From: Datnioides undecimradiatus
Lineage: Eukaryota; Chordata; Actinopteri; Lobotiformes; Datnioididae
Assembly: GCA_008933995.1 (NCBI GenBank)
Contig: WARS01000046.1
Span: 6,000,026-6,064,025, forward strand
Direction of reading: 5' to 3'
DNA: 64,000 nucleotides
The position numbers and the translations under genes were made by a program. Below, piece by piece: positions 1 through 11,432 of this stretch. Within the stretch, counting starts at the first letter, position 1; each line of letters opens with the position of its first letter. The notes below the pieces were generated by a model, which was not told the DNA's origin, ran no database searches, and saw nothing but the letters and a program-made list of their open reading frames with translations.

Positions 1-488
1 ACATGTCATGCCCTTCGTCTCTCCCTTTCCTCTTTCTCTGCTTTACCCTCACTGCTACTCTTTGCTGAGCTTGTGCATGAGCTGTGGAGATGTTTCATAG
101 CTTCATCTAAAATATAGCGCTGTCAGTGTGTTAACTGGCCAAGCCTGGATGTCACTGGGCAGGCGTCCATATCCAGCATGATTTTGTCAGTCTCTTGGAG
201 TACATGGTGGAGAGTTGGTGGTGGATGAGAGAGATTAGAGAGGAAAGAGCCCAGCATCTAAGAATAAGACAGAAAGATAAAAAATGCATCTTTTCCCTGA
301 TTTCCTCCATGTCCTCCCTACCACCTCCCACCCACACATATACACTAACACACTTTCCCTCCCACTCTGCACTATACCGTCACACTTTCTCCCTCTACAT
401 CTATCTATATCTTTATCTTTTATTTGAAACATCACCCACGTGCTTTGACTCTTTCTCTCTCTCCTTCACCTCAATCTCCCCTGCTCAG
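1..488 (+). other. utrn: utrn intron 66, 3' part
   Basis: This is the end of the intron before the first visible exon. No coding sequence is recognised. From about 300 to 486 it is strongly pyrimidine-rich with CA and CT runs and ends in the acceptor CTCAG at 484 to 488. A 178-residue open frame that begins at 195 and runs into the exon is in the wrong frame and shows no family resemblance. Confidence 0.8.
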
Positions 489-646
489 ACCTCTTCAGCC
501 AGGTGGCGTCAGCAGGTGACACGTGTGACCAGAGGCAGCTTGGTCTGCTCCTTCACGAAGCCATCCAGATCCCGAAGCAGCTGGGGGAGGTGGCTGCCTT
601 CGGAGGCTCCAACATCGAGCCCAGCGTTCGCAGCTGCTTCCAGCAC
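489..646 (+). CDS. utrn: utrn exon 67: EF-hand region
   Basis: The 158-bp exon has the same length as human dystrophin exon 67. It starts with the last two bases of a split Tyr codon and ends on a codon boundary. The product runs LFSQVASAG..., [20 protein letters not shown], then [20 protein letters not shown] (residues 1 to 53), which is nearly identical to the vertebrate dystrophin and utrophin EF-hand region. In the family this helical block packs against the WW domain and ZZ finger to hold the beta-dystroglycan tail. The acceptor is CTCAG at 484 to 488 and the donor GTATGT starts at 647. The last residue is His where mammalian utrophin has Gln. The exon is certain; its upstream partner is outside the window. 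Confidence 0.97.
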
Positions 647-2666
647 GTATGTTGGCACACAAACACACGACCTACAGCATGCAGTGTCAGTGTACTCATC
701 CCAACCTCTGAGCCATATATGTATTGTATAAGCACTCAACCAAGGGATTGAGTCATCACATAATGTTCCTAGAGGAGATGGATTACCGGCTGTGGGGTAG
801 AAATCCTTTTGGAGTGCTATCTTGCCTGTGTGTTAGCACAGGTTCAAAGTCCTTACTTCCCTATCATAATTCTTTTAATTTTAATCATAATTCTTAAGTT
901 ACTGTCAGTACACTCTATGTCAGATATGATAACTATAATTTACTGAAAAATGAGTTTAATGTGACCAAGTCTTTCCCTATATGGACAAATTGGATGAAAA
1001 TGCACTGCAAAACTACAAAAAGTTTATTCTTAATTGAGAATATAATGGATTTGCAGCCATTTTGATTTTTTGTTTTCTCAGCTTTCTGCGAGAGTAAACT
1101 GCATATACATATATAAAAAACCCTGGGGAATTCTTTTTTTTTTTTTTACTATTTACTATTTTATGACTTTCAATAAAGCAAACTGCTTAATCGAAAAAAT
1201 AACTGGCAGATTAATTGCTAATGAAAATAGCACTTGCTTCCCAAATGCAGTCAAAAGTAAGTTATGGCTTACAACTTAAAACACTGCACCATATCTAAAT
1301 GAAAACATCTCAACTCAAGCTGATTGCTGATCTCCATAATATTTATATTCAGGGGACAGTCAGGTGTTTAGTCTGCTGGTGGTAAACCTGCTCCAGGCAC
1401 AAAGTTAGCTGGCATTTTTCCAAGACTCCCAGCTTCTTGAAATGCTTATGGTTTGCGCTCAACCACCCCAGAGTGGTTCAGGGCTCTCAATGCATTATGT
1501 TATAATCTGCTGCATACATATTTTTATATTATTAGCTAATCCAAAAATTAAATCAATTAGGCGTCATACTTCTAGGTTGTAATTGATTCATCCATTACTT
1601 ACACATACCGTGTTTATTTCTGTCAGGGTTGAAGATGTATTTTATTGGTTACAGCTTGAAGATACTTGTAAATCCTTACTGATATTTCACTTGTATCCAC
1701 AGAAGATTTCCTGCGTATATTCCTTTCTGTCACACTCTCTGAGCCAGTTTGTGGCATGAATCAACACATATCTGATACAGTGTTCAAAAAGCTGAACATT
1801 ATGAGCTTCAAAACCACAGGATTTATTGTTGGGCTGTTCCACTACATTGTAACAGAGCACGAACAGCCTCTGCCAGCATTTTGGACTGGCTTCTAAATGT
1901 GCCCACAGGTTCATTTAGCTTTATGTACATGTAAAGGTTTTAGAGGCAGAGAAACCAACGGGTGGTCAAAATATTGGTCAGTATATTTAGAGTTGGTGAC
2001 ATTACCCATCATAGTTTCTGGCGAGTTTCGATGCATCCTCCCAAAGCTAATTGCCAATAAGCACCTCAGGCTCCTCCACTGTTTCCAGCTATCTAACACC
2101 TGCCTCTCTCAATCCTGTAAAATTGCTTCAATATTTAGGCTCTACTGACCAACCATGAAGCATCAAATGGCCTCTACTCTTCTGCTGGCTGTCCTCTAGT
2201 GTTTTACTGCGGCCAGCTAACCACTTTCCCCGGGTTTATCTCTGGACGTTACTGGCATTTAATGATGTCTTCGTCCCTGGGAATCACTGTTTCATTTTTC
2301 TCACTCCTTTTCCCCTGGCTCATGCTCCGGCAGTCATAAATGGGAGCCAAACATTAAAATTAGGCAGCTATAAATTTCACTGATTTCCTGTGCTGTGCTT
2401 CTCAAAATAGCCGAGTGAGGCAGTTTTAAACCATAGCTCGCTCTCTCTCTCTTTTTTTAATTCTCAAAATAATGCAAACACCTTGCCTCCTGGCCTACAA
2501 CTCACCGTCTTGATGACATATTAATACACACGCGCACACGGAGAGGTGAGCACATACGTGGACGCGCACAAATTGCGCACAGACGGGATCATGAATTGCC
2601 ATGCCAGCCATGGTCCAGTTGGTCATTAATCATTCAATCATCAAACCAAGTTGGCAGGTAGAAACT

Positions 2667-2667
<1 letters not shown>

Positions 2668-2703
<36 letters not shown>
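2668..2703. repeat. (CA)18 microsatellite
   Basis: A perfect AC/CA dinucleotide run of about 36 bp in intron 67, followed by degenerate CA-rich sequence to about 2,730. Confidence 0.95.
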
Positions 2704-2705
<2 letters not shown>

Positions 2706-3399
2706 ATTTACACACTCACACCTATACAAAACCAAAACCCTGTGCCACCTGTGTGTCTGTCTGCCCTGCCTGTGACAGTGCAGTCACCCAGTCCATTTGG
2801 TTTAATGGGGCTGTGATGAACGAGTTGCACTGCTATAAATATGGCCTCTTTCACTGTTCCTTTGTCAGTCTCCTTCATTTACCCATCCATCCGTCTATCT
2901 AGGCATCCTTTCAGCCATCTCTTCTCTGCAGTAATTAATCTGTAAGTGCTATAAATCTGCCATTAGGTGGCACGGAAGAGGGAGAGAAGGCTAATATGAG
3001 ACTAGAGTATGGGAAAGGCGAGACAGAGAGGTACTCTGATTGTTCAGGGGAAGGTCAAATGGGAAGGTTAAAGATTTGAAGATGATTTGAGGTGTCAACA
3101 GGGTGAAAGATTCATTGGCAGCAATGTCACATGTCAACCAGTAATTTAAAAAAATGTACATACATATCAATTACTTAAATCTTAAATCTTAGATCTTCAG
3201 ATGTTCAGAGTTGTCTAAATATAGAAAGCTATACAATAACCTGCCTTATGAAATGCAGTTTGCAAATATTACATTAGAAACCATTTGCCACTTGTCAGTT
3301 TTTGGTGCATGCCCTTCTTTTCAGTATTTGTTGCTCTGAACACATTTAACATTTAACCTTATCGCACTCCAAAGCTCGTGCTGTTTCTCAGAACTGGCC

Positions 3400-3418
3400 A
3401 AAAAAAAAAAAAAAAAAA
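3400..3418. repeat. poly(A) run, 19 bp
   Basis: An uninterrupted A homopolymer. No target-site duplication or retrotransposed body can be seen next to it, so it is recorded only as low-complexity sequence. Confidence 0.8.
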
Positions 3419-4464
3419 TCCCTGATGCCAGTTTTCAGGTTGAACTGTGCTTCTTTTTAGTTTGTATGGTAGCATTAATTTATTTTCAGAAGGATATGCT
3501 AATAAAATTGAGATACTCTGCAGGCTTGCACACCATAAGCCTTGTGAAGGGATCAAGGGAGCACACACACACAAACACACACTCTTCCTTTTGATTATTC
3601 TCTCTTCTTATTTCAAATGTATTCAGCCCTTTGCTGCATTTGCTGCCCTTTTTGTGTGTCAGGGATGATGGAAAGGTCGTCTTTGATTTGTTTAGCGGTA
3701 ACAACAGCCATGTCAAAGCTTCGCACCCTCAGTTGGCTTTACCAGTGGGCTCATTATAATCTGCAGTTGAACAAAGATTCTTCTGAAATCTATTCTGTGG
3801 ATGTTTTTTTTTCATACCCTATAATGTTTCTCCTTGTCGACAGGTTAGGTTTAAAAGGTACAAATATTGTAAAGTGGACACTGCTGTCACTTGTAGAAGC
3901 CTAGGCATTGTTTCACATCAGGAATATATGAAAAACATTACACTTACCACTTTGCAAGCAGAGGTTACATAAACACCTCCAAAAGTTTTGAACAGCAGTT
4001 AAGAGTAGGAGTTTGTGGGTGCATTTCACAGGTACTCGCACGGAGCAATATGACTGTTAGCTAATAGCAAAGCTATGGGCATGTAGGACAAGGGCAGAGA
4101 GGGTGTTAAAATCAATCAAAATGTTTATTGTTAGATATTTCACCCAATAAACATGAATAAAGAGCTCGTAAAAGTTATTCAGTCTTGGTCCACAATTCAA
4201 GGCCATAATGTGTTCAGAGGGACTCGTTGCTTTAATATGTATGGTCATCTTAAATTTGTCTACATCTTTATTTGGCTTCCAGTAACAAGCTGAGAGTTAC
4301 AGCCTATTACTCATTTCTGCCAATGATGTTGTGCATGTTTCTCTATCATGTTCAGTTTATCAGCCCTGTTTGTTGAACTTTTATAGTAATTGTAAACTTC
4401 ACGCGGTTGCTAAACTTTTGATTTAAAAGCTCCTAACTCTTGGCACTGCCTCTCTTATGCCCAG

Positions 4465-4631
4465 GTGACCAATAAGGTGGAGCTGGAGCCCAGGCAGTTT
4501 GTTGATTGGATGCGTCTGGAGCCTCAATCTATGGTTTGGCTTCCCGTCCTGCACAGAGTGGCTGCTGCAGAGACAGCCAAACATCAGGCCAAGTGTAACA
4601 TCTGCAAGGAGTGTCCAATTGTTGGCTTCAG
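4465..4631 (+). CDS. utrn: utrn exon 68: end of EF-hands, start of ZZ finger
   Basis: The 167-bp exon matches the length of dystrophin exon 68. It starts in phase 0 and ends with two bases of an Arg codon. The product, residues 54 to 108, contains [20 protein letters not shown], then [20 protein letters not shown] and CPIVGF. The cysteines of CNIC (97 and 100) are the first zinc-ligand pair of the ZZ finger; Cys103 is also family-conserved. The acceptor is CCCAG and the donor GTAAAA starts at 4,632. The first codons (VTNKVELEP) differ from mammalian NNNKPEI but the length is kept. CPIVGF is the utrophin form; dystrophin has CPIIGF. Confidence 0.97.
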
Positions 4632-5894
4632 GTAAAACACACACACCTGCTCAGGTTCAGTTTTTAATTCAGGATTTGTTGAGCACACATAAAAAATAAA
4701 GTGACAAGTATGCAACATGAAATAGGCCACAGACACACACAAACACCAAATGTTGCAACGTTCTGTGTTGTTCTCTCCTGGTTGAATGTAAAGGGCAGAT
4801 CTGCTCTGGAGGGCAGGCATTTATCTAAATGTCAACAGCTGATACACCACTGACTAAATACCATCCGGAGGTTTGCAACGAAACATGCACACATACACAC
4901 AAACACAACAGCATGCTCATCTACACCAACATACAGTGCACAGCCACACTCACAAAGTTCACAAAGGGTAGACTGGCTGGCAAACAATCCATAACAGACC
5001 ACCCTCTGATACTGTGCAGGACTGACAATCACACTCGTGCATAAACACACACAAACACCCATAGCTGCCTTTGTTGTAGTTGGTCCCTGATCTTATCTTG
5101 CCACACTTATGCAGCAACAACAGGTAAAGAAAGAACTGCAAGAAAGATGCGTGTCGCTGTTCAACAGCTGTAGACAATTCATCATAACATTTTTCACAGT
5201 TTAGCAGGGAAAAGCTTTTTCTGCAGCCGGAGATACGTGTAACACCACGTCAAGTGAAGTAGGGTGGCAGGATTGTCCCTTTCAGATCCCTTGCTTTGCC
5301 AGCAGAAAGAGAAATGCAGTCAGACATTTGATGAAGCACACGTCTCCCAAGTTCTGTCATTGATCGATGAGAGGGAGCGACAGAGGGAGGGAAAGGCAGA
5401 GAGCAAGAGAGAACGCGGAAGGAAAATGCATAGCCGGCATTTTGTAGATTTCTTTTTTTTTTCTTCTAAGTAGCAATAGTTTTTTTCAAAGAAGCATGGT
5501 ATCATCCAAAAACTCAAACAGAATGTAAGGGATAATATTGCCAGTAGGTACAGTGTTGACATTTGATAAATGTCATCTCAACGGCTACAAATTAGTGGGA
5601 TAGTTAACAAGCCGCTTTCAACACGCATTATTTCCTGTGCATTCAGTCACACTTGTCCTGAGTACGCATTACATTTACATATTTGCTTGAAATGTTGTGC
5701 CTCCCAGCAATAATTTAAACTTAATAGCCTGTTCTACAAAATGCCATTGGAAGACCTTCATGGTGTTTTTAATCTGATAATTTGTTGGACTGATAATGTG
5801 AAATCGAATGCTGACCTTTTATTTTCGTAATGCAGTTTCAGTTCTCTACTTTTGTTTTGGTTATCTTTTCTGCTCTTATTTTACCACAGTTTAG

Positions 5895-6060
5895 GTCAAT
5901 TATTCTCAACCAGGTGCATGTGTGCCCCACTGGGTACTTCTGTGGTTGCCAGGGGGTATATGGAGAAATTTTGGAGTAGCTTAACTAATTTAAATAAAAT
6001 TTTAAATTCAAATTAAAAGATTAATAAAATAAATAAAAGGGTTATTGTATTGTATTGTAA
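5895..6060. mobile_element. hAT-like transposon relic (non-coding)
   Basis: The text around 5,905 to 5,985 (tctcaaccaggtgcatgtg, then gggtacttctgtggttgcca, ggggtatatggag) resembles the 'not-so-straight-counts' terminal sequence common to decayed hAT-superfamily elements in fish genomes, which carry a phrase close to 'ctggggtacgtgtacccc'. It is followed by AT-rich filler. No transposase remnant or clear terminal inverted repeat is visible. The assignment rests on memory of the repeat family, so superfamily and boundaries are uncertain. Confidence 0.4.
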
Positions 6061-6239
6061 TATCCTTATTCCTACCAGTCACTGCTTGTAATGCTTTCTT
6101 ATCTCTAAAGCCTATGCACTGGAATGTTGCACAGAAAGTGAATTTGCAAAAAGGTCTTTTTTAACAGATGGGAGGCTGCCAGGGAAGAGGACAAAACAAC
6201 ACAGGGCCTACAATTAACCAAAGTTGTTAGTGGATAAAC

Positions 6240-6475
6240 TTGTTAATTAAAGGCCATCTCAGCACCTCCCGCCGTGAAGGTGAATTAACGCCCCCCTCCT
6301 CGTAGTAATATGCTGCACGTCAGTGCGTAATGGCGCATTTGACTTGGCGGCGTTGTGTGCGCGTGGTTGCATCCTTTTGATATATGGCACTCTCTCGTCG
6401 CTCATCAGTCAGCTAACCTTGGGAGAGCTGGAGAGGAGAGAAAGATAAAAGACGTAAGCTATTATGTCTGAATGG
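6240..6475. promoter_or_regulatory. CpG-rich intronic patch, possible regulatory element
   Basis: Within about 150 bp (6,268 to 6,405) there are roughly a dozen CpG dinucleotides, far denser than the neighbouring AT-rich intron. TTAATTAA lies at the left edge and GAATTAACGCC nearby, and a TATA-like tgatatatgg lies near 6,378. No known promoter of a short utrophin isoform is expected here, since the Up71-type promoter lies several exons upstream. The patch could be a conserved enhancer or an unannotated promoter; only composition supports this. Confidence 0.3.
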
Positions 6476-6924
6476 CTCCTGTCTCAATTTAGTGTTTAAA
6501 TGGCCTTCTGGCTACAGCTGCTGCTGAGGACAACATCCTTGACAGTTGTTGTCACGATGTTGTGTTTTGGTGAAAATCCAACTGTCTGTCACACTGTCAG
6601 CATATTGAGAAGGGTTTGAATCTGTGTGTGTTACTGTAGCACTGTGTGTGTGCGTGTGTGTGTATTTGGAGAGCTGTGTAACTGAGAGACAGTGAAAATC
6701 GACAGCTCTGCAGGAGGCTCAAGTGTAGTCTGAAGATGAGTCATGTTGTAAGGGTGCATATGTGCTCACTCGCGTGCGCACACGCACCCACACACACACA
6801 CTCACACACATACCCTGAAGATATGAAAGTGACTACTACACACTCAGTCTCCCAACTCAACTTATCTCACTTTTCGCTTTCCTTTCTCTCCTCTCTCACC
6901 CTCTCTCTCTCTGCCTCTCTCTAG

Positions 6925-7036
6925 GTATCGCAGTCTGAAGCATTTCAACTACGACGTGTGTCAGAGCTGCTTCTTTTCTGGGCGCACCGCCAAGGGCCAC
7001 AAGCTCAACTACCCCATGGTGGAGTACTGCACACCG
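6925..7036 (+). CDS. utrn: utrn exon 69: core of ZZ finger
   Basis: The 112-bp exon matches dystrophin exon 69. One base completes Arg109, followed by 37 codons (residues 110 to 146): [37 protein letters not shown]. Cys121 and Cys124 of DVCQSC pair with the CNIC cysteines of the previous exon to hold zinc. GRTAKGHKL is the utrophin form; dystrophin has GRVAKGHKM. The position after HKL is Asn137 (codon AAC at 7,007) where human utrophin and dystrophin have His, an unusual change noted under findings. The donor GTGAGA starts at 7,037. Confidence 0.97.
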
Positions 7037-10000
7037 GTGAGAGTCTCACACACACGCACGCACACACAGGCGTAGACACACACGTTCTTCAGCAGCTCAT
7101 TTCATATCTCTTTTCCATGTACTCTCACACTCTGCTCATCTATTTAATGAAAGCACACGTATTCACACATACAGACAAGTGGTTACTACAGCAACACAGG
7201 GTGATTTTCATTTTGACTTTATTACATTCATCCTATTTGGATGTTTTAATTTATAAATATTTTGTAATTTTATAGTTTAAGTCATCTCACCAGTATCTAA
7301 ACCAGCAACCCCCTCTCTACATAGGCCCTGCATTTATTAAATGCTAGTTTTGATTTGAACGCCCACTAAGGCCTTGCTCACTGCATTCCAATTCATCCCA
7401 AAGGTCAGGGCTCTGAGAGTCTTCTAAGATCCTCCACACCAAACTCAGAATAAAACATTTATTGATGGGCTTTTCCTTGTGTATGTTGAAACAAGCTTTT
7501 TCCCAAACTGTTGACACAGATTTACTGTTCAAAATATTACTGTTTCTTGTGTGAATAAAGAAGCCACTTCTTCATAATAACCAAATATTCAGTCTTTAAC
7601 CTTGTGGGACCTACTTTTCATCCAAACCTGGGAAATGAGTCCCCATTATGTGGCTGTGTAAACAGATTTTTATCCCCTCACTGTGATTAACGCAAGTTGA
7701 CTCACTTGATCACTTCTGCGCCTTTCCTCTGCCTCCCACTTCCCATGCAGTTGATTTCTCAAATTTGTTCCACAATCAACCCTCCTGACAGACCTCTGGC
7801 TTAATTTGAATTTACATGAACAAATGGTAAAATTCTTATGGCTCTCTGAGGTCTTTTTTTATCATTTCTGCCAGAAAGCAATATTTCACTTTAGTACTAC
7901 GCAGAGAGAGGAATATTAGTAAAGGGGGAGCTTGGTGAAATTGAACATTGCTCTCTTTCTCAATTAGGATCGCACACTTGTGGGCCAACTCGTTTCAATA
8001 TTGCTTAACGTCAAAATTTGAGTGACTTGAGTGGAGACGTTTCTCATTTCTGTCTTTAATTTGCTTTTTCAATTTTGCAAATGGGATAGATATTGACTTT
8101 GTAGGAGCAGCTGTAGGGAGTAGTGATCATTCTTTCCTGAGTTAAGATGCCCCGCAGCTGCCTGCAACGACTTTGCTGCAGCAACAAGCATTGGTTAAAG
8201 ATTATTATGCAGCTATACAGTGCGTTAATCACTCAGGAGCTTACTGATCATCAACTCTATTGGAAAGGAAGACATAAACAATGATATCAACAGTTCCCCT
8301 TAACTTTTCTGCATTTTGTAGTGTCACATCCTTAAATCAAAGCAGATTTTATTAGAATTTTTAATCTGAACACATCAAGATAAAATAAAAGTCTGGTTTG
8401 CGTAGTAACTGTAGCTGATCTGAATCCAATGGGCACTTTGATTATACTCACTTACTTATTTATACTTACATATTTGCTGATGTGACCAAACCCAGATATT
8501 GTTTCAAATTTTTTTGTCCTCGCTGGTAACAAGCATGGCCAAACCTTACCTGACCCTAGTGGATGCCAGTGACCCTAGGACTGGTCATGTGTTCCCCCCC
8601 ATTGGGAGCGATGAAGATGTTATTTGACTCTCCAAGACTCATTTAGAGCTTGTTGCCCAACAGCATGAGTGGCTTAGCAAGATAGACTTTGGTTAAACAA
8701 GATCATGAATGTAAGCACCTGACTGATTAAAAACAGCTATGATGGCAGATCTCCCTCGAAGGGACAATAATCGGTGCAACAGAAATCCGGCGTGTTTGGC
8801 AGAGAAGCGAGACTCATGACAGCAGCCTGGAAGCTGCAAAATGTCCTGTGAAAGACTGAGAGCAGAAGACAAAAGATTGTATGCACTGATTAAATGAATA
8901 TTTGAACTTATCAGCCATAATGTTAAGCTCTGTGTCGGCCAAAAAGCAGTCACAACTTGTCACTATCGCTACTTTGAAGAATGGCTGTGACAGCAGCTTA
9001 CTGTCCGCAGGCTTTTCAGCACAAATAAGAAGAAGACGTGTGAGGATAAAGAGAACAGCAAGTGGAGCCAAATACAAGCATATTATTAAGGTCTGCTCAC
9101 TTCGCAGTGCCAAATACCTTAGACTGGTGCACCGACTCTAACAATCACCTTAAGCGTATTGTACAGTGAGATCAATACTGGAAAGGTTGTAGAACAAAAG
9201 TTAGAAAAACCTTGAAAGGCTTTGACTTAAATGCTGCTGAAAAGCTGCGATCTCACGTCGAACTTGGTGTTCATAAACATGCACAACCTAACAGAGCTTT
9301 ATTGAGCTGCATGATACTGTAGACTGGTAGGAAATCACTAATCTGTTTGATGAATCCAAGATCGTACTCTGTGATTGCTGCCAGGGGGAAATCAAGTGAA
9401 AGCTCATCTAAATCAACTTACTGTATCATTTTAAATCTACACAACTGAACTTTCTCGGGCACCTTTGAAGTGCAAGTTTTTTATTGTTTTTCTCTGTTTC
9501 TTCTAAAAATACCAGCCCCATACATAATTATATTTACCCTTCTCCCTATTCTCAAACCAAATTCTGTTTCATACCTTTGAAATATCTAGTCTATATCGAA
9601 TATTGATGCTACAAAAAACAGATTTTGCAGCGTTAAAGATTGGTAGAGGCTTTTGTGAGACTCAGTGCAGTCGTTTAGCACATCCTTTCATCTTTGTCGT
9701 TCTCTGTATTTTATGACCGCAGTATTACTTTTTTTAAATTAGGTTTTCATTTTTATTGTAGTGGCATTTTCGTAGCTCCAGTGGGCTTTGTCAGTGATAC
9801 CAGAGAAGCAAAATTTGGTCTTGCTCTGTATTGATTACTGTAATTTTAATGTTTTCACCTTTCCTAATCGGAGATGCTGTTTGGGTTTGACTGTGACGGG
9901 GGCCTCTAGCGTCATTTTATTGTCACAATACATCAGGGCCCATCATTGTGGCATCATGGTTATGACGCACACCCAACACTTCAACAATTCAGTTCCAGCT

Positions 10001-10668
10001 TAGGTAGCTTTGCTGCATGTAATAACCTCTGTATTTTCTCCCTCTCTGTCATTCTCTGCCTGTGTATATCCACATTGTCACTATCTAATTAAGGCAAAAA
10101 AATAATCTTAAAAAGAAAAAAGAAACAAGTCTCTAAAACACACAGGAAGGAGCTCACAAACACACACAGGCACACATGTACTTGCACAAATTCTCCTGCA
10201 GCCTTAGTTTAATTGTTCTGTAATTGCTGTTGGTTTGCTCAAGCTACCATCTTAAATTACGTGGATTAGTCAATAAGCCAAGTGAACTCAATAGAGTCTG
10301 TTCATTTACGCATATCTGTCAACTGTGGGAGCGGTACATTTGTCTGTGCGTGCATGTCTGCGTGCATGCGCGCGCGTGTGTGTGTGCTCAGTGGTGGTTG
10401 TCTGAATCCTCTGCAAAGGGATTTTCTCCCCCTCTGGTCAGGCTGTTGTGGTAATTTGTTGTTTGCTTGCAAGGCAGAAACCACTTCTGCAGGAAGCTGC
10501 ACCTATGCTAAGTATCTAATTAACAAAACACATTCTCTTCCACACAAATGCATATGCTGCTTCTGTGTGCAGAAGAGAGCGCAGAAGTGCATAAACTCAC
10601 ACACATAAACACATTGGAATAAAAAAACACACAAACCTTGTCTGTCTCTTTGTCTCTCTCTCTCCCAG
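7037..10668 (+). other. utrn: utrn intron 69
   Basis: This 3.6-kb intron has no recognised gene. CA-rich sequence follows the donor (7,047 to 7,085). Most of the remainder is unique AT-rich DNA. An alternating purine-pyrimidine tract with a CG core lies at 10,359 to 10,387. The 3' end is CT-rich up to the acceptor CCCAG at 10,664 to 10,668. Confidence 0.85.
10359..10387. repeat. alternating Pu/Py (CG/TG) tract, Z-DNA-prone
   Basis: A stretch of about 29 bp strictly alternates purine and pyrimidine: gcgtgcatgcgcgcgcg followed by tgtgtgtgtgc. CG-core alternating tracts flanked by TG are the classic Z-DNA-forming sequence. It lies 280 bp upstream of exon 70 and may simply be a mutated dinucleotide repeat. 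Confidence 0.7.
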
Positions 10669-10805
10669 ACGACATCAGGTGAAGATATGCGGGATTTCAC
10701 CAAAGTGCTGAAAAACAAATTCAGATCGAAGAAGTACTTCGCTAAACATCCTCGGCTAGGTTACCTACCTGTCCAGACGGTTCTAGAGGGCGACAACATG
10801 GAAAC
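10669..10805 (+). CDS. utrn: utrn exon 70: end of cysteine-rich region
   Basis: The 137-bp exon equals dystrophin exon 70. It starts in phase 0 and ends with two bases of Thr192. The product, residues 147 to 191, reads [45 protein letters not shown]. It closes the cysteine-rich block after the ZZ finger and is among the most conserved parts of the family. [16 protein letters not shown] and HPRLGY follow utrophin; dystrophin has [16 protein letters not shown] and HPRMGY. The donor GTAAGT starts at 10,806. Confidence 0.97.
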
Positions 10806-11335
10806 GTAAGTAACACTTAAGTGATCTTATGAAACAGGCCAGTGATCAGATCAGATTACCTAAGGTTCATTAAAATTCTTAAGTTACAGATTAATGTCCT
10901 GCCCAAAAAGTCTGTCTTTCCATTGTCACAGACATGAGACATGATTGTGAGTGAAACTGCATATTTGGCTATGAGAGGAGTCTAAATCAAAACCATTTAA
11001 TGTGATTGGATTGCATGGAAGTGGGTGCGGCTTAGTGATGCTTAACAATGAAATGTGGCACTCTAGTACATTGTAAATGGCTATTGGCCTAGGTTTTTAC
11101 TATGTGGATCTTGATCAAAAGGACTTAGCACATTACATGTATTTAATTAGAACCTTCTTTTTTGGTAAAGTCTCTCAGAAGACATTATGCAACAGCTTTC
11201 ACGGACTGAGTAGTTTTCCCTATGATTGACTTTGACATGTAAAATTAATGGAGCAGCCCTTTAAATATATCTTTCTATCAAATCATGCCATCATAAATAA
11301 CCTTTAGGTTACAGGTTTTGAAAAATGAGAAATCT

Positions 11336-11337
<2 letters not shown>

Positions 11338-11430
<93 letters not shown>
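11338..11430. repeat. (CA)46 microsatellite
   Basis: An uninterrupted AC/CA run of 93 bp in intron 70, the longest perfect simple repeat in the window. Purity and length predict high length polymorphism. Confidence 0.98.

Positions 11431-11432
<2 letters not shown>

Larger units (their letters stand above)
647..4464 (+). other. utrn: utrn intron 67
   Basis: This 3.8-kb intron holds no recognised gene. It contains a T-run (about 1,131 to 1,147), a CpG-bearing interrupted CA tract (about 2,525 to 2,580), a (CA)n microsatellite at 2,668 and a 19-bp A-run at 3,400. The rest is unremarkable AT-rich sequence. It ends in the acceptor CCCAG at 4,460 to 4,464. Confidence 0.85.
4632..6924 (+). other. 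utrn: utrn intron 68
   Basis: This 2.3-kb intron contains a probable hAT-type transposon relic (about 5,895 to 6,060), an unusually CpG-rich patch (6,240 to 6,475) and CA/GT-rich sequence at 6,620 to 6,665 and 6,770 to 6,815. A long CT-rich tract precedes the acceptor CTCTAG ending at 6,924. No other exon is recognised. Confidence 0.85.

Noticed and set aside
195-731. 178-residue open frame overlapping exon 67
   Set aside because: It runs in a different frame from the utrophin exon, through a CT-rich intron and past the donor site; low-complexity composition.
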